Positions 49,801 through 58,782 of a DNA stretch of 64,000 bases are shown here, piece after piece. The first letter of the stretch is position 1. Each line of letters opens with the position of its first letter. Both the position numbers and the translations under genes were made by a program. Below the pieces are notes generated by a model that saw only the letters and a program-made list of their open reading frames with translations, had not been told where the DNA came from and searched no databases. This DNA comes from Staphylococcus schweitzeri (GTDB taxonomy: Bacteria > Bacillota > Bacilli > Staphylococcales > Staphylococcaceae), in NCBI RefSeq assembly GCF_002902405.1, contig NZ_PPQS01000039.1, forward strand, positions 162,179-226,178, in the 5' to 3' direction.

Positions 49801-49998
49801 CAAAGTCATACCAAAAATAGGTTTGATATTATTTGCAATGCATGCATCATAAAATTTAGGAAAACCATACAATACATTGGTGTCAGTTATGGCGAGTGCA
49901 TCAACATTTTCAGACACAGCAAGTCGAACGGCATCTTCTATTTTTAAACTTGAATTTAATAAATCATAGGCCGTATGAATATTTAAATATGCCACCAT
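46801..49998 (-). CDS. dnaE: DNA polymerase III alpha subunit, DnaE type
   Basis: Second replicative polymerase of low-GC Gram-positives, extending RNA primers before hand-off to PolC. The 1065-residue protein has an N-terminal PHP domain, palm with the catalytic PDIDIDFED, GRGSSAGSLVSYLLG, finger region with FGFPRAHAVSY-like FPRAHAVSYSKIAY, and C-terminal OB fold (residues about 900-980). PHP metal ligands are degenerate: N6 and T40 stand where active PHP domains have histidines, so proofreading through it is unlikely. It is followed upstream by nrnA at a 20-base distance and is likely co-transcribed with it. Confidence 0.97.
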   Translation of the reverse strand: MVAYLNIHTAYDLLNSSLKIEDAVRLAVSENVDALAITDTNVLYGFPKFYDACIANNIKPIFGMTLYVTNGLNTVETVVLAKNNNGLKDLYQLSSEIKINAIDNVPFELLQRFSDNMVIIFKHVNEEHRDIIEVFESHEDIYLDHKSLPLNNKKHVWIQDICYQARQDADTISALAAIRDNTKLDLIHDQEDFGKHFITENEIQQQNINQDYLIQADSIAQKCEAELNYHQSLLPQFQTPNNETAKDYLWRILVERLKKLELNNAKYQERLKYEYKIITNMGFEDYFLIVSDLIHFAKTNDVMVGPGRGSSAGSLVSYLLGITTIDPIKFNLLFERFLNPERVTMPDIDIDFEDTRREKVIQYVQQKYGELHVSGIVTFGHLLARAVARDVGRIMGFDEITLNEISSLIPHKLGITLNEAYQIEDFKKFVHRNHRHEKWFDICKKLEGLPRHTSTHAAGIIINDHPLYDYAPLTKGDTGLLTQWTMTEAERIGLLKIDFLGLRNLSIIHQIMSQVKKDLGIQIDIEKIPFDDKKVFELLSQGDTTGIFQLESDGVRSVLKKLKPEHFEDIVAVTSLYRPGPMEEIPTYITRRHDPNKVQYLHPDLEPILKNTYGVIIYQEQIMQIASTFANFSYGEADILRRAMSKKNRAVLESERQHFIEGAKENGYHENISKQIFDLILKFADYGFPRAHAVSYSKIAYIMSYLKVHFPNYFYANILSNVIGSEKKTAQMIDEAKKQGISILPPNINESHWFYKPSKDGIYLSIGTIKGVGYQSVKVIVDERYQNGKFKDFFDFARRIPKRVKTRKLLEALILVGAFDVFGKTRATLLQSIDQVLDSDLNLDQDGFLFDMLTPKQTYEEKEELSDTLISQYEKEYLGFYVSQHPVDKKFGAKQYLTIYKLTNAQNNKPILVQFDKIKQIRTKNGQNMAFVTLNDGISTLDGVMFPDQYKKFEHILSQNEMFIVSGKFDIRRQQRQLIINNLQTLMTFEEQKIANAKQIIIRNKENIQKFDEMIMQSKKNPDEIALYFYEETTKQMTSIGYINQKSAMLNNFIQSFNPTDIRLI

Positions 49999-50018
49999 GA
50001 TTGAATGGCTCCTTTCTG

Positions 50019-50960
50019 TTAATTGATTTTCCCACGTAAAGCTTTGGCTAATTGCTCAAACTCGTCCCAATTATTTACTGAAACGCCGGAAGCATTAGGA
50101 TGTCCTCCGCCACCAAAATCTTGAGCAACATCATTGATAACTAATTGACCTTTAGATCGTAATCGACATCTTATTTCAGAACCTTCATCGACTGCAAATA
50201 CCCATATTTTCAAACCTTTAATGTCAGCTATTGTATTTACAAATTGAGATGCTTCATTTGGTTGAATCCCAAATTCTTCTAGTACTTCTTGCGTGATTTT
50301 AACTTGACAAAAACCATCTGACATTAATTCAAAGTGTTGTAAAACATAACCTTGGAATGGCAACATTTTTGGATCTTTTTCCATCATTTTATTTAATAAA
50401 GCATTATGATTAATATTATGACTAATTAATTTACCTGCAATTTCCATCGTATGTTCTGAAGTATTATTAAATAAGAAACGTCCTGTATCTCCAACGATTC
50501 CTAGATATAATACACTGGCAATATCTTTATTAATGATAGCATCGTCATTAAAATGTGAAATTAAATCACAAATAATTTCGCTCGTTGATGAAGCATCTGT
50601 ATTAACATAGTTAATATCACCATATTGGTCTACGGCTGGGTGGTGGTCAATTTTTATCAATTTGCTGCCTAATTCATATCGATTGTCGTCTATGCGTGGT
50701 GCGTTAGCAGTATCACAAACAATAACTAATGCTTCTTGATATGTTGCATCATCAATATTATCTAATTGACCGATAAAACTTAATGATGGTTCTTCCTCAC
50801 CTACAGCATAAATATGTTTTTGTGGATATTTTTGTTGCAAATAATATTTTAAGCCTAATTGTGATCCGTATGCATCAGGATCAGGTCTAACATGTCTGTG
50901 TATAATAATCGTGTCGTTTTCTTCAACACATTTCATAATTGTATTCATAGTATTAATCAT
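50019..50960 (-). CDS. nrnA: Bifunctional oligoribonuclease / pAp phosphatase NrnA
   Basis: Degrades 2-5 nt RNA fragments and dephosphorylates 3'-phosphoadenosine 5'-phosphate in Bacillus. The 313-residue DHH/DHHA1 protein has the metal motifs [13 protein letters not shown] (H21, H23, D27, D29) and DHH at 105-107, and the C-terminal [10 protein letters not shown] substrate loop. The ATG at 50960 is seven bases after GGGAG; an ATG two codons earlier is too close, and a longer upstream frame has no ribosome binding site. Next to dnaE as in B. subtilis (ytqI). Confidence 0.93.
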   Translation of the reverse strand: MINTMNTIMKCVEENDTIIIHRHVRPDPDAYGSQLGLKYYLQQKYPQKHIYAVGEEEPSLSFIGQLDNIDDATYQEALVIVCDTANAPRIDDNRYELGSKLIKIDHHPAVDQYGDINYVNTDASSTSEIICDLISHFNDDAIINKDIASVLYLGIVGDTGRFLFNNTSEHTMEIAGKLISHNINHNALLNKMMEKDPKMLPFQGYVLQHFELMSDGFCQVKITQEVLEEFGIQPNEASQFVNTIADIKGLKIWVFAVDEGSEIRCRLRSKGQLVINDVAQDFGGGGHPNASGVSVNNWDEFEQLAKALRGKIN

Positions 50961-51099
50961 TTTCATTCTCCCTTTTTCTAGAAAAGTTAATTCGCAGGAT
51001 GCGGAATAAGTATCATTAATGTTTTTAAAAATCATAAACTACTGCCGGTTTATATTTTGTGTTGCTGTACTTTCAATATACGTTTAATTCATTTTCATT

Positions 51100-51147
51100 A
51101 TTTTTATTGTAAGCTGACTTTCCGTCAGCTTTTGTGTTGGAGGCCCT
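51100..51147. repeat. Single STAR-like unit overlapping the end of the CBS gene
   Basis: TTATTGTAAGCTGACTTTCC followed by GTCAGCTTTTGTGTTGGAGGCCCTA repeats the spacer and core of the main array (46261-46300) with a changed core, GGAGGCCC for GGGGCCC. The stop codon of the CBS gene (51146-51148) falls in the core end. Confidence 0.75.
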
Positions 51148-52444
51148 ACACTTCTTCGAACATTTGGCATATGACTAGGGCGCTAGCTACTTTATCGTTG
51201 TGGCTATGCATGGTTACTTCTATTTTGGCGAAATTTCTTCCTACGTCTAGTATTCCGAAATCAACGGTGATATGTGATTCTATTGGTACTGTTTTTATAT
51301 ACACAATATTAAGGTTTTCAATCATTACGTTACCTTTTTTATATTTACGCATTTCATATTGTATTGTTTCTTCTATAATACTTACAAATGCAGCCTTACT
51401 TACTGTTCCATAATGGTTTATTAAAAGTGGTGAAACTTCAACAGTAATTCCTTCTTGATTCATAGTTATATACTTAGCAATTTGGTCATTAATCGTTTCG
51501 CCCATTTGGGGCTGTCTTCCTAGTAATTGCATAGACTTTAAAACATCTTGTCTATTGATTACACCAACTGTCTTTTTATTATTTGAAACTACAGGAATTA
51601 ATTCTATACCTTCCCAAATCATCATGTGCGCACAGCTAGCAACTGTGCTCAATGCATTTACATAAATCGGATTACGTGTCATCACTTTATCTATATCATC
51701 GTCATCTTTGGTATTTATCATTTCTCGACTAGTCACAATACCAACTAATTTGAATGATTCATTAACAACAGGAAATCTCGTATGTCCAGTACGATTTGCC
51801 ATCCTCTTATAATCTGCTATTTTCATCGTATCAAATAATACGGACAATTCATCTAAAGGCGTCATAATATCTTGTACAATTAAGATATCTTTTCGTATTT
51901 TTTGATTATAAAGTGCTTTATTAATAATATTTGCAACTAAAAAAGTGTCATAACTTGAAGATAAAACAGGCAAATCATGTTCATTTGCAAAATTAATAAC
52001 TTTACTAGAAGGTTTAAATCCACCAGTTATTAATATAGCAGTACCTCTTTTCAAAGCTTCAATTTGTACATCTTCCCGATTCCCTACTATTAATAATGTT
52101 TTCGGTCCAATATATTTTAATATATCTTTTAGTTCCATTGCGCCAATTGCAAATTTTGATACCATTTTTGTGATACCTTTATTGCCACCTAATACTTGAC
52201 CATCAATAATATTTACAATTTCATTAAATGTTAAGTGTTCAATTTCATTTCGATTACGCTTTTCTATACGAACTGTACCAACACGATCTATCGTTGCAAC
52301 CATTCCCATTTTATCTGCATCTTTAATTGCTCGATAAGCCGTTCCCTCAGATACATTCAAAAATTTGGCGATTTTGCGTACCGAAATTTTAGAACCTATG
52401 GATAACGATTCAATATAATCTAAAATTTGTTCATGTTTTGTCAT
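51146..52444 (-). CDS. HTH-DRTGG-CBS-hotdog regulator (YtoI-like)
   Basis: A 432-residue multidomain protein: N-terminal helix-turn-helix (about 1-65, KISVRKIAKFLNVSEGTAYRAIKD), DRTGG domain (about 70-180), a pair of CBS domains (about 190-310, MTPLDELSVLF and TRNPIYVNALSTVASC), and a C-terminal hotdog-fold thioesterase-like domain (about 320-432, TVEVSPLLINHYGTVSKAAFV). This composition equals YtoI of B. subtilis. CBS pairs bind adenine nucleotides, so it may sense energy state or a cyclic dinucleotide; target genes are unknown. It sits upstream of nrnA-dnaE, divergent from the small usp gene. Confidence 0.85.
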   Translation of the reverse strand: MTKHEQILDYIESLSIGSKISVRKIAKFLNVSEGTAYRAIKDADKMGMVATIDRVGTVRIEKRNRNEIEHLTFNEIVNIIDGQVLGGNKGITKMVSKFAIGAMELKDILKYIGPKTLLIVGNREDVQIEALKRGTAILITGGFKPSSKVINFANEHDLPVLSSSYDTFLVANIINKALYNQKIRKDILIVQDIMTPLDELSVLFDTMKIADYKRMANRTGHTRFPVVNESFKLVGIVTSREMINTKDDDDIDKVMTRNPIYVNALSTVASCAHMMIWEGIELIPVVSNNKKTVGVINRQDVLKSMQLLGRQPQMGETINDQIAKYITMNQEGITVEVSPLLINHYGTVSKAAFVSIIEETIQYEMRKYKKGNVMIENLNIVYIKTVPIESHITVDFGILDVGRNFAKIEVTMHSHNDKVASALVICQMFEEV

Positions 52445-52647
52445 TCTTAACCTCTTCTTTTGGAACAGTATTAACTACATTATAACTTTATTTTGAATAA
52501 AAAGCATTGAAGTGAAATGAATAAATCAATGTTTAAGCTTTTTTATTTTTTAAATTAAACAACTTAAACAAAGATAGTAAAATCTTTAATTTTAAATGGA
52601 AAAATCCATTATTATTTATTAGAATGTAAGTGAGGAGGGATGTACAA

Positions 52648-53061
52648 ATGTATAAAAATATACTACTTGGTGTAGACACTCAACTTAAAAATGAAAAAGC
52701 ACTAAAAGAAGTGTCTAAATTAGCCGGCGAAGGTACAGTAGTCACAATTTTAAATGCAATTAGCGAACAAGATGCACAAGCATCAATTAAAGCTGGTGTA
52801 CATTTAAACAAACTAACTGAAGACCGAAGCAAAAAATTAGAAAAAACGCGTAAAGCTTTAGAAGATTATGGCATTGATTATGACCAAATCATTGTTCGCG
52901 GAAATGCTAAAGAAGAACTTTTAAAACATGCGAATAGTGGTAAATATGAAATCGTCGTTTTAAGTAACCGTAAAGCCGAAGACAAGAAAAAATTTGTGCT
53001 TGGAAGTGTCAGCCATAAAGTGGCAAAACGTGCGACTATCCCTGTATTAATTGTTAAATAA
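52648..53061 (+). CDS. Universal stress protein, small, ATP motif degenerate
   Basis: A 137-residue UspA-fold protein (MYKNILLGVDTQLKNEKAL... PVLIVK end). The ATP-binding signature G-2X-G-9X-G(S/T) seen in other Usp proteins keeps only the last part, LGSVSHKVA; the first two glycines are replaced (LSNRKAED). It thus probably does not bind ATP in the usual way. The ATG at 52648 follows GGAGG by nine bases. Single gene, divergent from the CBS gene. Role in stress survival is inferred from the family only. Confidence 0.85.
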   Translation: MYKNILLGVDTQLKNEKALKEVSKLAGEGTVVTILNAISEQDAQASIKAGVHLNKLTEDRSKKLEKTRKALEDYGIDYDQIIVRGNAKEELLKHANSGKYEIVVLSNRKAEDKKKFVLGSVSHKVAKRATIPVLIVK

Positions 53062-53068
53062 TCATTTT

Positions 53069-53155
53069 ATCCAGAATCATTTACATCAAGACTTTATACT
53101 ATTGTCTCAAAAATATGAATCGCTTTAGTAAATGTTAAGCATGATGATTCTGGAT
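53069..53155. repeat. 12-bp inverted repeat with a 63-base spacer after the usp gene
   Basis: ATCCAGAATCAT (53069-53080) and ATGATTCTGGAT (53144-53155) are exact reverse complements just past the usp stop. The long spacer makes it unlike a standard terminator. Confidence 0.55.
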
Positions 53156-53232
53156 ATTTACTTTCTAAAAATTGTTGCATGCTTATAATAAATCTATCTA
53201 ATAACAATAATATCGAATTAAACAAGACAAAT

Positions 53233-53292
53233 AACAACACTTGTTAATGTTATGTATCCAAAAACGTATACATAAATTAACAAGTGTTGTTT
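53233..53292 (-). terminator. Terminator after the UPF0173 gene
   Basis: AACAACACTTGTTAAT pairs with ATTAACAAGTGTTGTT; the interior TGTAT/ATACA can pair as well. T-rich on the right side, A-rich on the left, so it could end transcription from both convergent genes. Confidence 0.78.
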
Positions 53293-53319
53293 TTAAATTA
53301 AAGATGATTAAATTTCATT

Positions 53320-54009
53320 TTAAAACTGAACAGCTTCACCAGGTTTTAAAATTTGCACGTCCCCTACATTTACGGCATCTTTAAACTGTTGTGGATCTTG
53401 TTCAATTAATGGGAATGTATCATAATGAATAGGCACAGAAATTTTCGGCTTAATAAATTCATTAATTGCATAACTCGCGTCATCAATTCCCATCGTAAAA
53501 TTGTCCCCAATTGGCACAAAACATACATCAACAGGATGACGTTTTGCTATTAATGACATATCACTAAATAGTCCAGTATCACCAGTATGATAAATCGTTT
53601 TTCCTTCTACTTCTAAAATAATTCCCATTGGCATTCCTAAATAAACTGGTATACCATTTTCATGCGTAAAACTTGAACTATGAAAGGCTTGAACAAACTT
53701 AACACTACCAAAGTCTAAATTTGCTTTACCTCCAATGTTCATACCATGTACGTTTTCAACTCCATGATATGAAGAAAGATAATCTGCCATTTCTGCACTT
53801 CCAACTACAGTTGCTCTAGTTTTCTTTGCCAATTCAACAACATCGCCAAAGTGGTCAAAGTGTCCGTGCGTTAATAGAATATAGTCTAATTTTAATGCTT
53901 CAATATTTAAATCAGACTTCGGATTATTTGAAATAAAAGGATCAACTATGACTTTTTTGCCGTTCCCTTCAAAATAAATCGTTGATTGACCATGAAATGA
54001 TAACTTCAT
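53320..54009 (-). CDS. UPF0173 metal-dependent hydrolase
   Basis: A 229-residue metallo-beta-lactamase-fold protein with the dinuclear metal motif [10 protein letters not shown] (H48, H50, D52, H53) and later YHTGDTGLF. It corresponds to the UPF0173 family (YtkL in B. subtilis), whose substrate is unknown. GAGGATACTC in reverse gives the ribosome binding site. It is divergent from pepQ and stands alone with its own terminator. Confidence 0.88.
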   Translation of the reverse strand: MKLSFHGQSTIYFEGNGKKVIVDPFISNNPKSDLNIEALKLDYILLTHGHFDHFGDVVELAKKTRATVVGSAEMADYLSSYHGVENVHGMNIGGKANLDFGSVKFVQAFHSSSFTHENGIPVYLGMPMGIILEVEGKTIYHTGDTGLFSDMSLIAKRHPVDVCFVPIGDNFTMGIDDASYAINEFIKPKISVPIHYDTFPLIEQDPQQFKDAVNVGDVQILKPGEAVQF

Positions 54010-54183
54010 TTGAGTATCCTCCTATCAATTTCTATATGATTTTTGTACCCTTTTACTCCTTTATTATAACAAACTCTTTAATTTTAAAAATTGAAATTAC
54101 CTAAAATGATACATCTTGATTTTGAAAAATGAAAAAAATTGGCATAGAATAAAAGTAATATCATGTTGAGGAGTGTTTATAAA

Positions 54184-55239
54184 ATGACAAATATATCAAA
54201 AATTATTGACGAATTAAACAATCAGCATGCTGATGCAGCATGGATTACGACGCCTCTGAATATATTCTATTTTACAGGTTATCGCAGTGAACCACATGAA
54301 AGATTATTTTCATTATTGATTAAAAAAGACGGTACACAAGTACTGTTTTGTCCTAAAATGGAAGTCGAAGAAGTAAAAGCTTCACCATTTAAAGGTGAAA
54401 TTGTCGGATATTTAGACACTGAAAATCCATTTTCACTTTATCCACAAACAATTAATAAACTACTTATAGAAAGCGAACATTTAACAGTTGCACGTCAAAA
54501 ACAATTAATCTCTGGTTTCAATGTTTCTTCATTCGGAGATATTGATTTAACAATTAAACATTTGAGAAATATTAAATCTGAAGATGAAATTGAAAAAATT
54601 CGTAAAGCTGCTGAGTTAGCAGATAAATGCATCGAAATCGGGGTATCATATTTGAAAGAAGGTGTCACTGAACGCGAGGTCGTAAACCATATTGAACAAA
54701 CGATTAAGCAACATGGTGTAAATGAAATGAGTTTCGATACTATGGTTCTATTTGGCGATCATGCTGCATCACCTCATGGCACACCTGGAAATCGTAAATT
54801 ACAACAAAATGAGTATGTATTATTTGATTTAGGTGTAATTTACGAACACTATTGTAGCGATATGACACGTACGGTTAAATTTGGCGAACCAAGTCAAGAA
54901 GCACAAAATATTTATAACATTGTGTTAGAAGCAGAAACGTCTGCTATAAAAGCTATTAAACCAGGTATTGCCTTAAAAGATATTGATCGCATCGCAAGAA
55001 ATATCATTTCAGAAAATGGTTATGGTGACTATTTCCCACATCGCTTAGGCCATGGTTTGGGTTTACAAGAGCATGAATACCAAGATGTATCAAGTACAAA
55101 CACCAACTTATTAGAGGCCGGCATGGTTATTACAATTGAACCAGGTATTTATGTCCCAAATGTTACAGGTGTCCGTATCGAAGACGATATTCTTGTGACT
55201 GAAAATGGATATGAAATATTAACAAAATACGATAAATAA
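54184..55239 (+). CDS. pepQ: Xaa-Pro dipeptidase-type metallopeptidase (M24B)
   Basis: Cleaves dipeptides with a C-terminal proline. The 351-residue protein has an N-terminal creatinase-like domain (1-125) and the pita-bread catalytic domain with all five metal ligands: D215 in LFDLG, D226 in SDMTRT, H290 in RLGHGLG, E319 in ITIEPG and E333 in RIEDD. The ATG at 54184 follows GAGGAG by nine bases; a longer frame would include the ribosome binding site. It could equally be an aminopeptidase P-like enzyme. Confidence 0.9.
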   Translation: MTNISKIIDELNNQHADAAWITTPLNIFYFTGYRSEPHERLFSLLIKKDGTQVLFCPKMEVEEVKASPFKGEIVGYLDTENPFSLYPQTINKLLIESEHLTVARQKQLISGFNVSSFGDIDLTIKHLRNIKSEDEIEKIRKAAELADKCIEIGVSYLKEGVTEREVVNHIEQTIKQHGVNEMSFDTMVLFGDHAASPHGTPGNRKLQQNEYVLFDLGVIYEHYCSDMTRTVKFGEPSQEAQNIYNIVLEAETSAIKAIKPGIALKDIDRIARNIISENGYGDYFPHRLGHGLGLQEHEYQDVSSTNTNLLEAGMVITIEPGIYVPNVTGVRIEDDILVTENGYEILTKYDK

Positions 55240-55257
55240 TCTTCTAATTACTTTAAG

Positions 55258-55358
55258 AAAAAAGCTAGAAACTGACATAAAGAATTCAGTGATGATGTAT
55301 ATATGACATATACAAACTCATCTTAAGTTCATTTGCTGTTCGTTTCTAGCTTTTAATT
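55258..55358 (+). terminator. Branched stem structure after pepQ
   Basis: Outer arms AAAAGCTAGAAAC (55261-55273) and GTTTCTAGCTTTT (55342-55354) are perfectly complementary, followed by AATTT. Inside are a short CTGA/TCAG hairpin and a perfect TGTATAT/ATATACA hairpin (55297-55315). Probably a pepQ terminator, but more elaborate than usual. Confidence 0.6.
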
Positions 55359-55445
55359 TATCATTATTTAATTATCAATTACCAAGGAGATTTAAGCGTC
55401 ATTCTTTGAATACTAGAGACATATTCCCTTTTCATTGAATCATAT

Positions 55446-56564
55446 TTATAATCGTAATGCCTCATCAACCGTTTTATACTCTATTCCAAAAGCATCTGCA
55501 ACACCTTTATTTGTTACTTGACCTTTGTAAGTATTTAACCCTAATGATAAAGGTTGATTTGATTTAAATGCTTCTCTAAAACCTTTATTAGCTAACATTA
55601 AAGCATATGGTAATGTTGCGTTGTTTAAAGCTAACGTTGAAGTACGTGGTACAGCGCCAGGCATATTCGCAACTGCATAGTGAACTACTCCATGCTTAAT
55701 GTAAGTTGGATCATCGTGTGTTGTAATTTTATCTGTCGTTTCAAAAATACCACCTTGATCTATTGCTATATCAATGACAACTGAACCTTTTTTCATTTGT
55801 TTTATCATATCTTCGGTTACGAGACGTGGTGCTTTGGCACCTGGAATTAACACAGCACCTATTACTAAATCACTATCTTTAACATATAACTCAATATTCA
55901 ATGGATTAGACATAATTGTATGTACTCGACCATCAAATAAATCATCTAATTGTTGTAATCGCTTTGGATTAACATCTAAAATTGTAACATCTGCGCCTAA
56001 TCCTAGTGCAATTTTAGCTGCATTTGTTCCTGCTTGACCACCACCAATAATCGTGACCTTACCTTTAGGAACACCTGGAACGCCACCTAGTAAAATCCCC
56101 ATACCACCATTGAGTTTTTGTAAGAACTCTGCGCCAACTTGAGCTGACATTCTGCCTGCCACCTCACTCATTGGTGACAATAACGGTAAAGATCGGTCTG
56201 GTAATTGCACAGTTTCATATGCAATACTGATTACTTTTTTATCTATTAAAGCCTGTGTCAATTTTTATTCATTTGCTAAATGAAGATAAGTGAACAATAC
56301 TAGTCCTTCTTTAAAATATGGATATTCTGATTCAAGTGGTTCTTTAACTTTAATGACCATGTCCACATCCCAAACTTTTGCTTGTTCAGCAATGATCTCA
56401 GCACCTGCTTCTTTGTAATCTGTGTCTTCAAAGAATGATCCTGCTCCGGCATTAGTTTCAACCAATACAGTATGCCCACTTTCAACTAAAGCATGCACAC
56501 CACTTGGTGACAAACCTACTCGATTTTCATTATTTTTAATCTCCCTTGGTATACCTATTTTCAT
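55446..56564 (-). pseudogene. ald: Alanine dehydrogenase gene interrupted by one in-frame stop
   Basis: NAD-dependent alanine dehydrogenase (alanine to pyruvate and ammonia). Both halves are in the same frame; a single TAA at 56265-56267 interrupts ...[19 protein letters not shown]..., where intact staphylococcal Ald, as I recall it, has glutamine (CAA). One C-to-T change would explain it. Without the stop the protein would be 372 residues, the normal length, with [15 protein letters not shown] at the start and the NAD fold [23 protein letters not shown] in the second part. No other damage was seen. The second half could only be made by a TTG restart without a good ribosome binding site. Confidence 0.9.
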
Positions 56565-56600
56565 ACCATCCACCTCCATAATCATCTTAACGCGAACGTT

Positions 56601-56616
56601 TTGAAAGCGCAATCAA
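56601..56616 (+). promoter_or_regulatory. cre site between ald and the usp gene (perfect consensus match)
   Basis: TTGAAAGCGCAATCAA matches WTGNNARCGNWWWCAW at every position. It lies 37 bases before the ald start and 89 before the divergent usp start, over a possible ald -35 (TTGCGC with TAAGAT 17 bases on). CcpA control of either or both genes is likely. Confidence 0.75.
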
Positions 56617-56704
56617 AAATCCACAAAATTGTAAAGGTTATTACACTGACTTTTCCGAAAATTGTGGTAAAATAAAAGTAAGAAAGAACAAGGAGGCACT
56701 TACT

Positions 56705-57205
56705 ATGATTACTTACAAAAATATTTTAATCGCAGTTGACGGTTCACATGAAGCGGAATGGGCATTTAACAGAGCAGTTGGTGTTGCTAAACGTAACGAT
56801 GCGAAGTTAACAATTGTGAATGTAATTGATTCAAGAACATATTCTTCATACGAAGTTTATGATGCTCAGTTTACTGAAAAGTCTAAGCATTTTGCAGAAG
56901 AATTATTAAATGGTTATAAAGAAGTAGCTACTAACGCTGGTGTTAAAGATGTAGAAACACGTCTAGAGTTTGGTTCTCCTAAATCTATCATTCCTAAAAA
57001 GCTTGCACATGAAATTAATGCAGACTTAATTATGAGTGGTACATCAGGTTTAAATGCCGTTGAAAGATTTATTGTTGGTTCAGTATCTGAATCAATCGTC
57101 CGTCATGCACCATGTGACGTGTTAGTTGTTCGTACTGAAGAGTTACCAGCAGACTTCCAACCACAAGTTGCAACAACTCAATTACGTGAAAAATATCAAA
57201 ATTAA
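56705..57205 (+). CDS. Universal stress protein, ATP-binding type
   Basis: A 166-residue UspA-fold protein. It has an intact ATP signature: GTSGLNAVERFIVGS near residues 116-130 shows G-2X-G, nine residues, then G-S. AAGGAGG precedes the ATG. It is divergent from ald and ends in a strong terminator. It differs from the other Usp in this window (52648), whose motif is degenerate. Likely induced in anaerobic or stationary growth by analogy; not shown by the sequence. Confidence 0.92.
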   Translation: MITYKNILIAVDGSHEAEWAFNRAVGVAKRNDAKLTIVNVIDSRTYSSYEVYDAQFTEKSKHFAEELLNGYKEVATNAGVKDVETRLEFGSPKSIIPKKLAHEINADLIMSGTSGLNAVERFIVGSVSESIVRHAPCDVLVVRTEELPADFQPQVATTQLREKYQN

Positions 57206-57268
57206 ATATAACTGATTGTATAGTATATTCAAGATAGCATGGCCACACAATAACTATTTAATCATTTT

Positions 57269-57310
57269 GAACCAGGTGCAAGATTCATAGCACTTGGTTC
57301 TTTTTTATTT
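57269..57310 (+). terminator. Terminator after the usp gene
   Basis: GAACCAGGTGC (57269-57279) pairs with GCACTTGGTTC (57290-57300), one G-U pair, followed by TTTTTTATTTTATT. Confidence 0.9.
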
Positions 57311-57430
57311 TATTGAAGTGGCAACTTTTAATAACCTTCCTTCACACATTTACTTTCATAAAATATTAAATTTTACAAGAGCATTTAAAATTACCTTAAT
57401 TATGAATGTTTTTAGTTTCCGGACATTCAA

Positions 57431-57475
57431 TAAAAAACGCCTATCACCTATATAATTTTATAGGAGATAAGCGCT
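57431..57475 (-). terminator. Terminator after ackA
   Basis: GCCTATCACCTATA pairs imperfectly with TATAGGAGATAAGC; the minus strand continues in TTTTTTA. It begins about 20 bases after the ackA stop. Confidence 0.75.
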
Positions 57476-57492
57476 TATTTTTTATATTAAAA

Positions 57493-58695
57493 TTATTTCA
57501 AACCACCGAATGTCATAACATCACGAGCAATCATACTCTCTTCATCTGTTGGAATAACGACAACTTTAACAGGTGAATGAGGATAGTTGATAAATCCTTC
57601 TTTACCACGTTGTAAGTTTTCATTTTTCTTAGGATCCCAGTATACGCCCATGAATTCTAAGCCTTCAAGAACTTTCTCACGAATTTCTACAGAGTTTTCG
57701 CCAATCCCTGCAGTAAACACGATAACATCTACACCGTGCATTCTTGCTGCATATGAACCAATGTATTTGTGAATTTTAGAAGCAAATACATCTAAGGCCA
57801 TTTGTGAACGTGCTTTACCAGATTCTGCCTCTTCAGATAAATCACGTAAATCACTAGAAGTACCTGATAAACCTAATAAACCAGATTCTTTATTTAAAAT
57901 TTCTAATACTTGTTCAGCTGTTTTACCTGTTTTTTCCATAATAAACGGAATTAAGGCTGGGTCAATATTACCAGAACGCGTACCCATTGTTACACCTGCA
58001 AGAGGTGTGAAGCCCATTGATGTATCAATAGATTTACCACCATCAATTGCAGCAATAGATGCACCATTTCCAATATGACAAGAAATGATACGTAAATCTT
58101 CAATAGGTTTGTCTAACAATTCAGCTGCTCTTTGTGATACAAATTTATGACTTGTACCATGGAAACCATACTTACGAATACCATAGTCTTTATAATAATG
58201 ATATGGCAAGCTGTATAAATATGCTTTTTCAGGCATAGTTTGATGGAATGCTGTATCAAAAATTGCCACATGAGGGATATTTGGTAATAATTTACGGAAT
58301 GCACGGATACCCATTAAGTTTGCTGGGTTGTGAAGTGGTGCTAATTCGCTTAATTCTTCAATTTCTTTTTCAACTTCATCAGTAATAGCTACTGATTCAG
58401 GGAATTTTTCACCACCATGTACAACACGGTGTCCAGTTCCATCAATATCATTAATATCATTAATAATATTGTGTGCTTTAAATGCGTCTAACATGATATC
58501 TACCGCTTCTACATGGTCTTTGATATCTTGTACTGTTTTAACTTTTTCCCCGTTGACTTCAATTGTAAAAATTGAATCCTTCAATCCGATTCTTTCTACT
58601 AATCCTTTTGTTACTAATTCCTCTTCGGGCATTCTAATTAATTGAAATTTTAATGATGAACTACCAGCGTTGATAGCCAAGATTAATTTTGACAT
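57493..58695 (-). CDS. ackA: Acetate kinase
   Basis: Forms ATP and acetate from acetyl phosphate, the main overflow route of glucose-grown staphylococci. The 400-residue ASKHA-fold protein has [14 protein letters not shown] at the start, GHRVVHGGE near 87, [10 protein letters not shown] near 147, the GFHGTSH segment and the nucleotide-binding FTAGIGENS near 325. GGAGGATC precedes the ATG. It lies 87 bases downstream of the methyltransferase gene, a synteny shared with B. subtilis ytxK-ackA. Confidence 0.97.
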   Translation of the reverse strand: MSKLILAINAGSSSLKFQLIRMPEEELVTKGLVERIGLKDSIFTIEVNGEKVKTVQDIKDHVEAVDIMLDAFKAHNIINDINDIDGTGHRVVHGGEKFPESVAITDEVEKEIEELSELAPLHNPANLMGIRAFRKLLPNIPHVAIFDTAFHQTMPEKAYLYSLPYHYYKDYGIRKYGFHGTSHKFVSQRAAELLDKPIEDLRIISCHIGNGASIAAIDGGKSIDTSMGFTPLAGVTMGTRSGNIDPALIPFIMEKTGKTAEQVLEILNKESGLLGLSGTSSDLRDLSEEAESGKARSQMALDVFASKIHKYIGSYAARMHGVDVIVFTAGIGENSVEIREKVLEGLEFMGVYWDPKKNENLQRGKEGFINYPHSPVKVVVIPTDEESMIARDVMTFGGLK

Positions 58696-58782
58696 AAGTA
58701 ATGATCCTCCATCGTTTGCTTTTTATACTATTTCATTTTTCATTTTATCATTCATACAGTTTTATGACTATACTATTACAGA

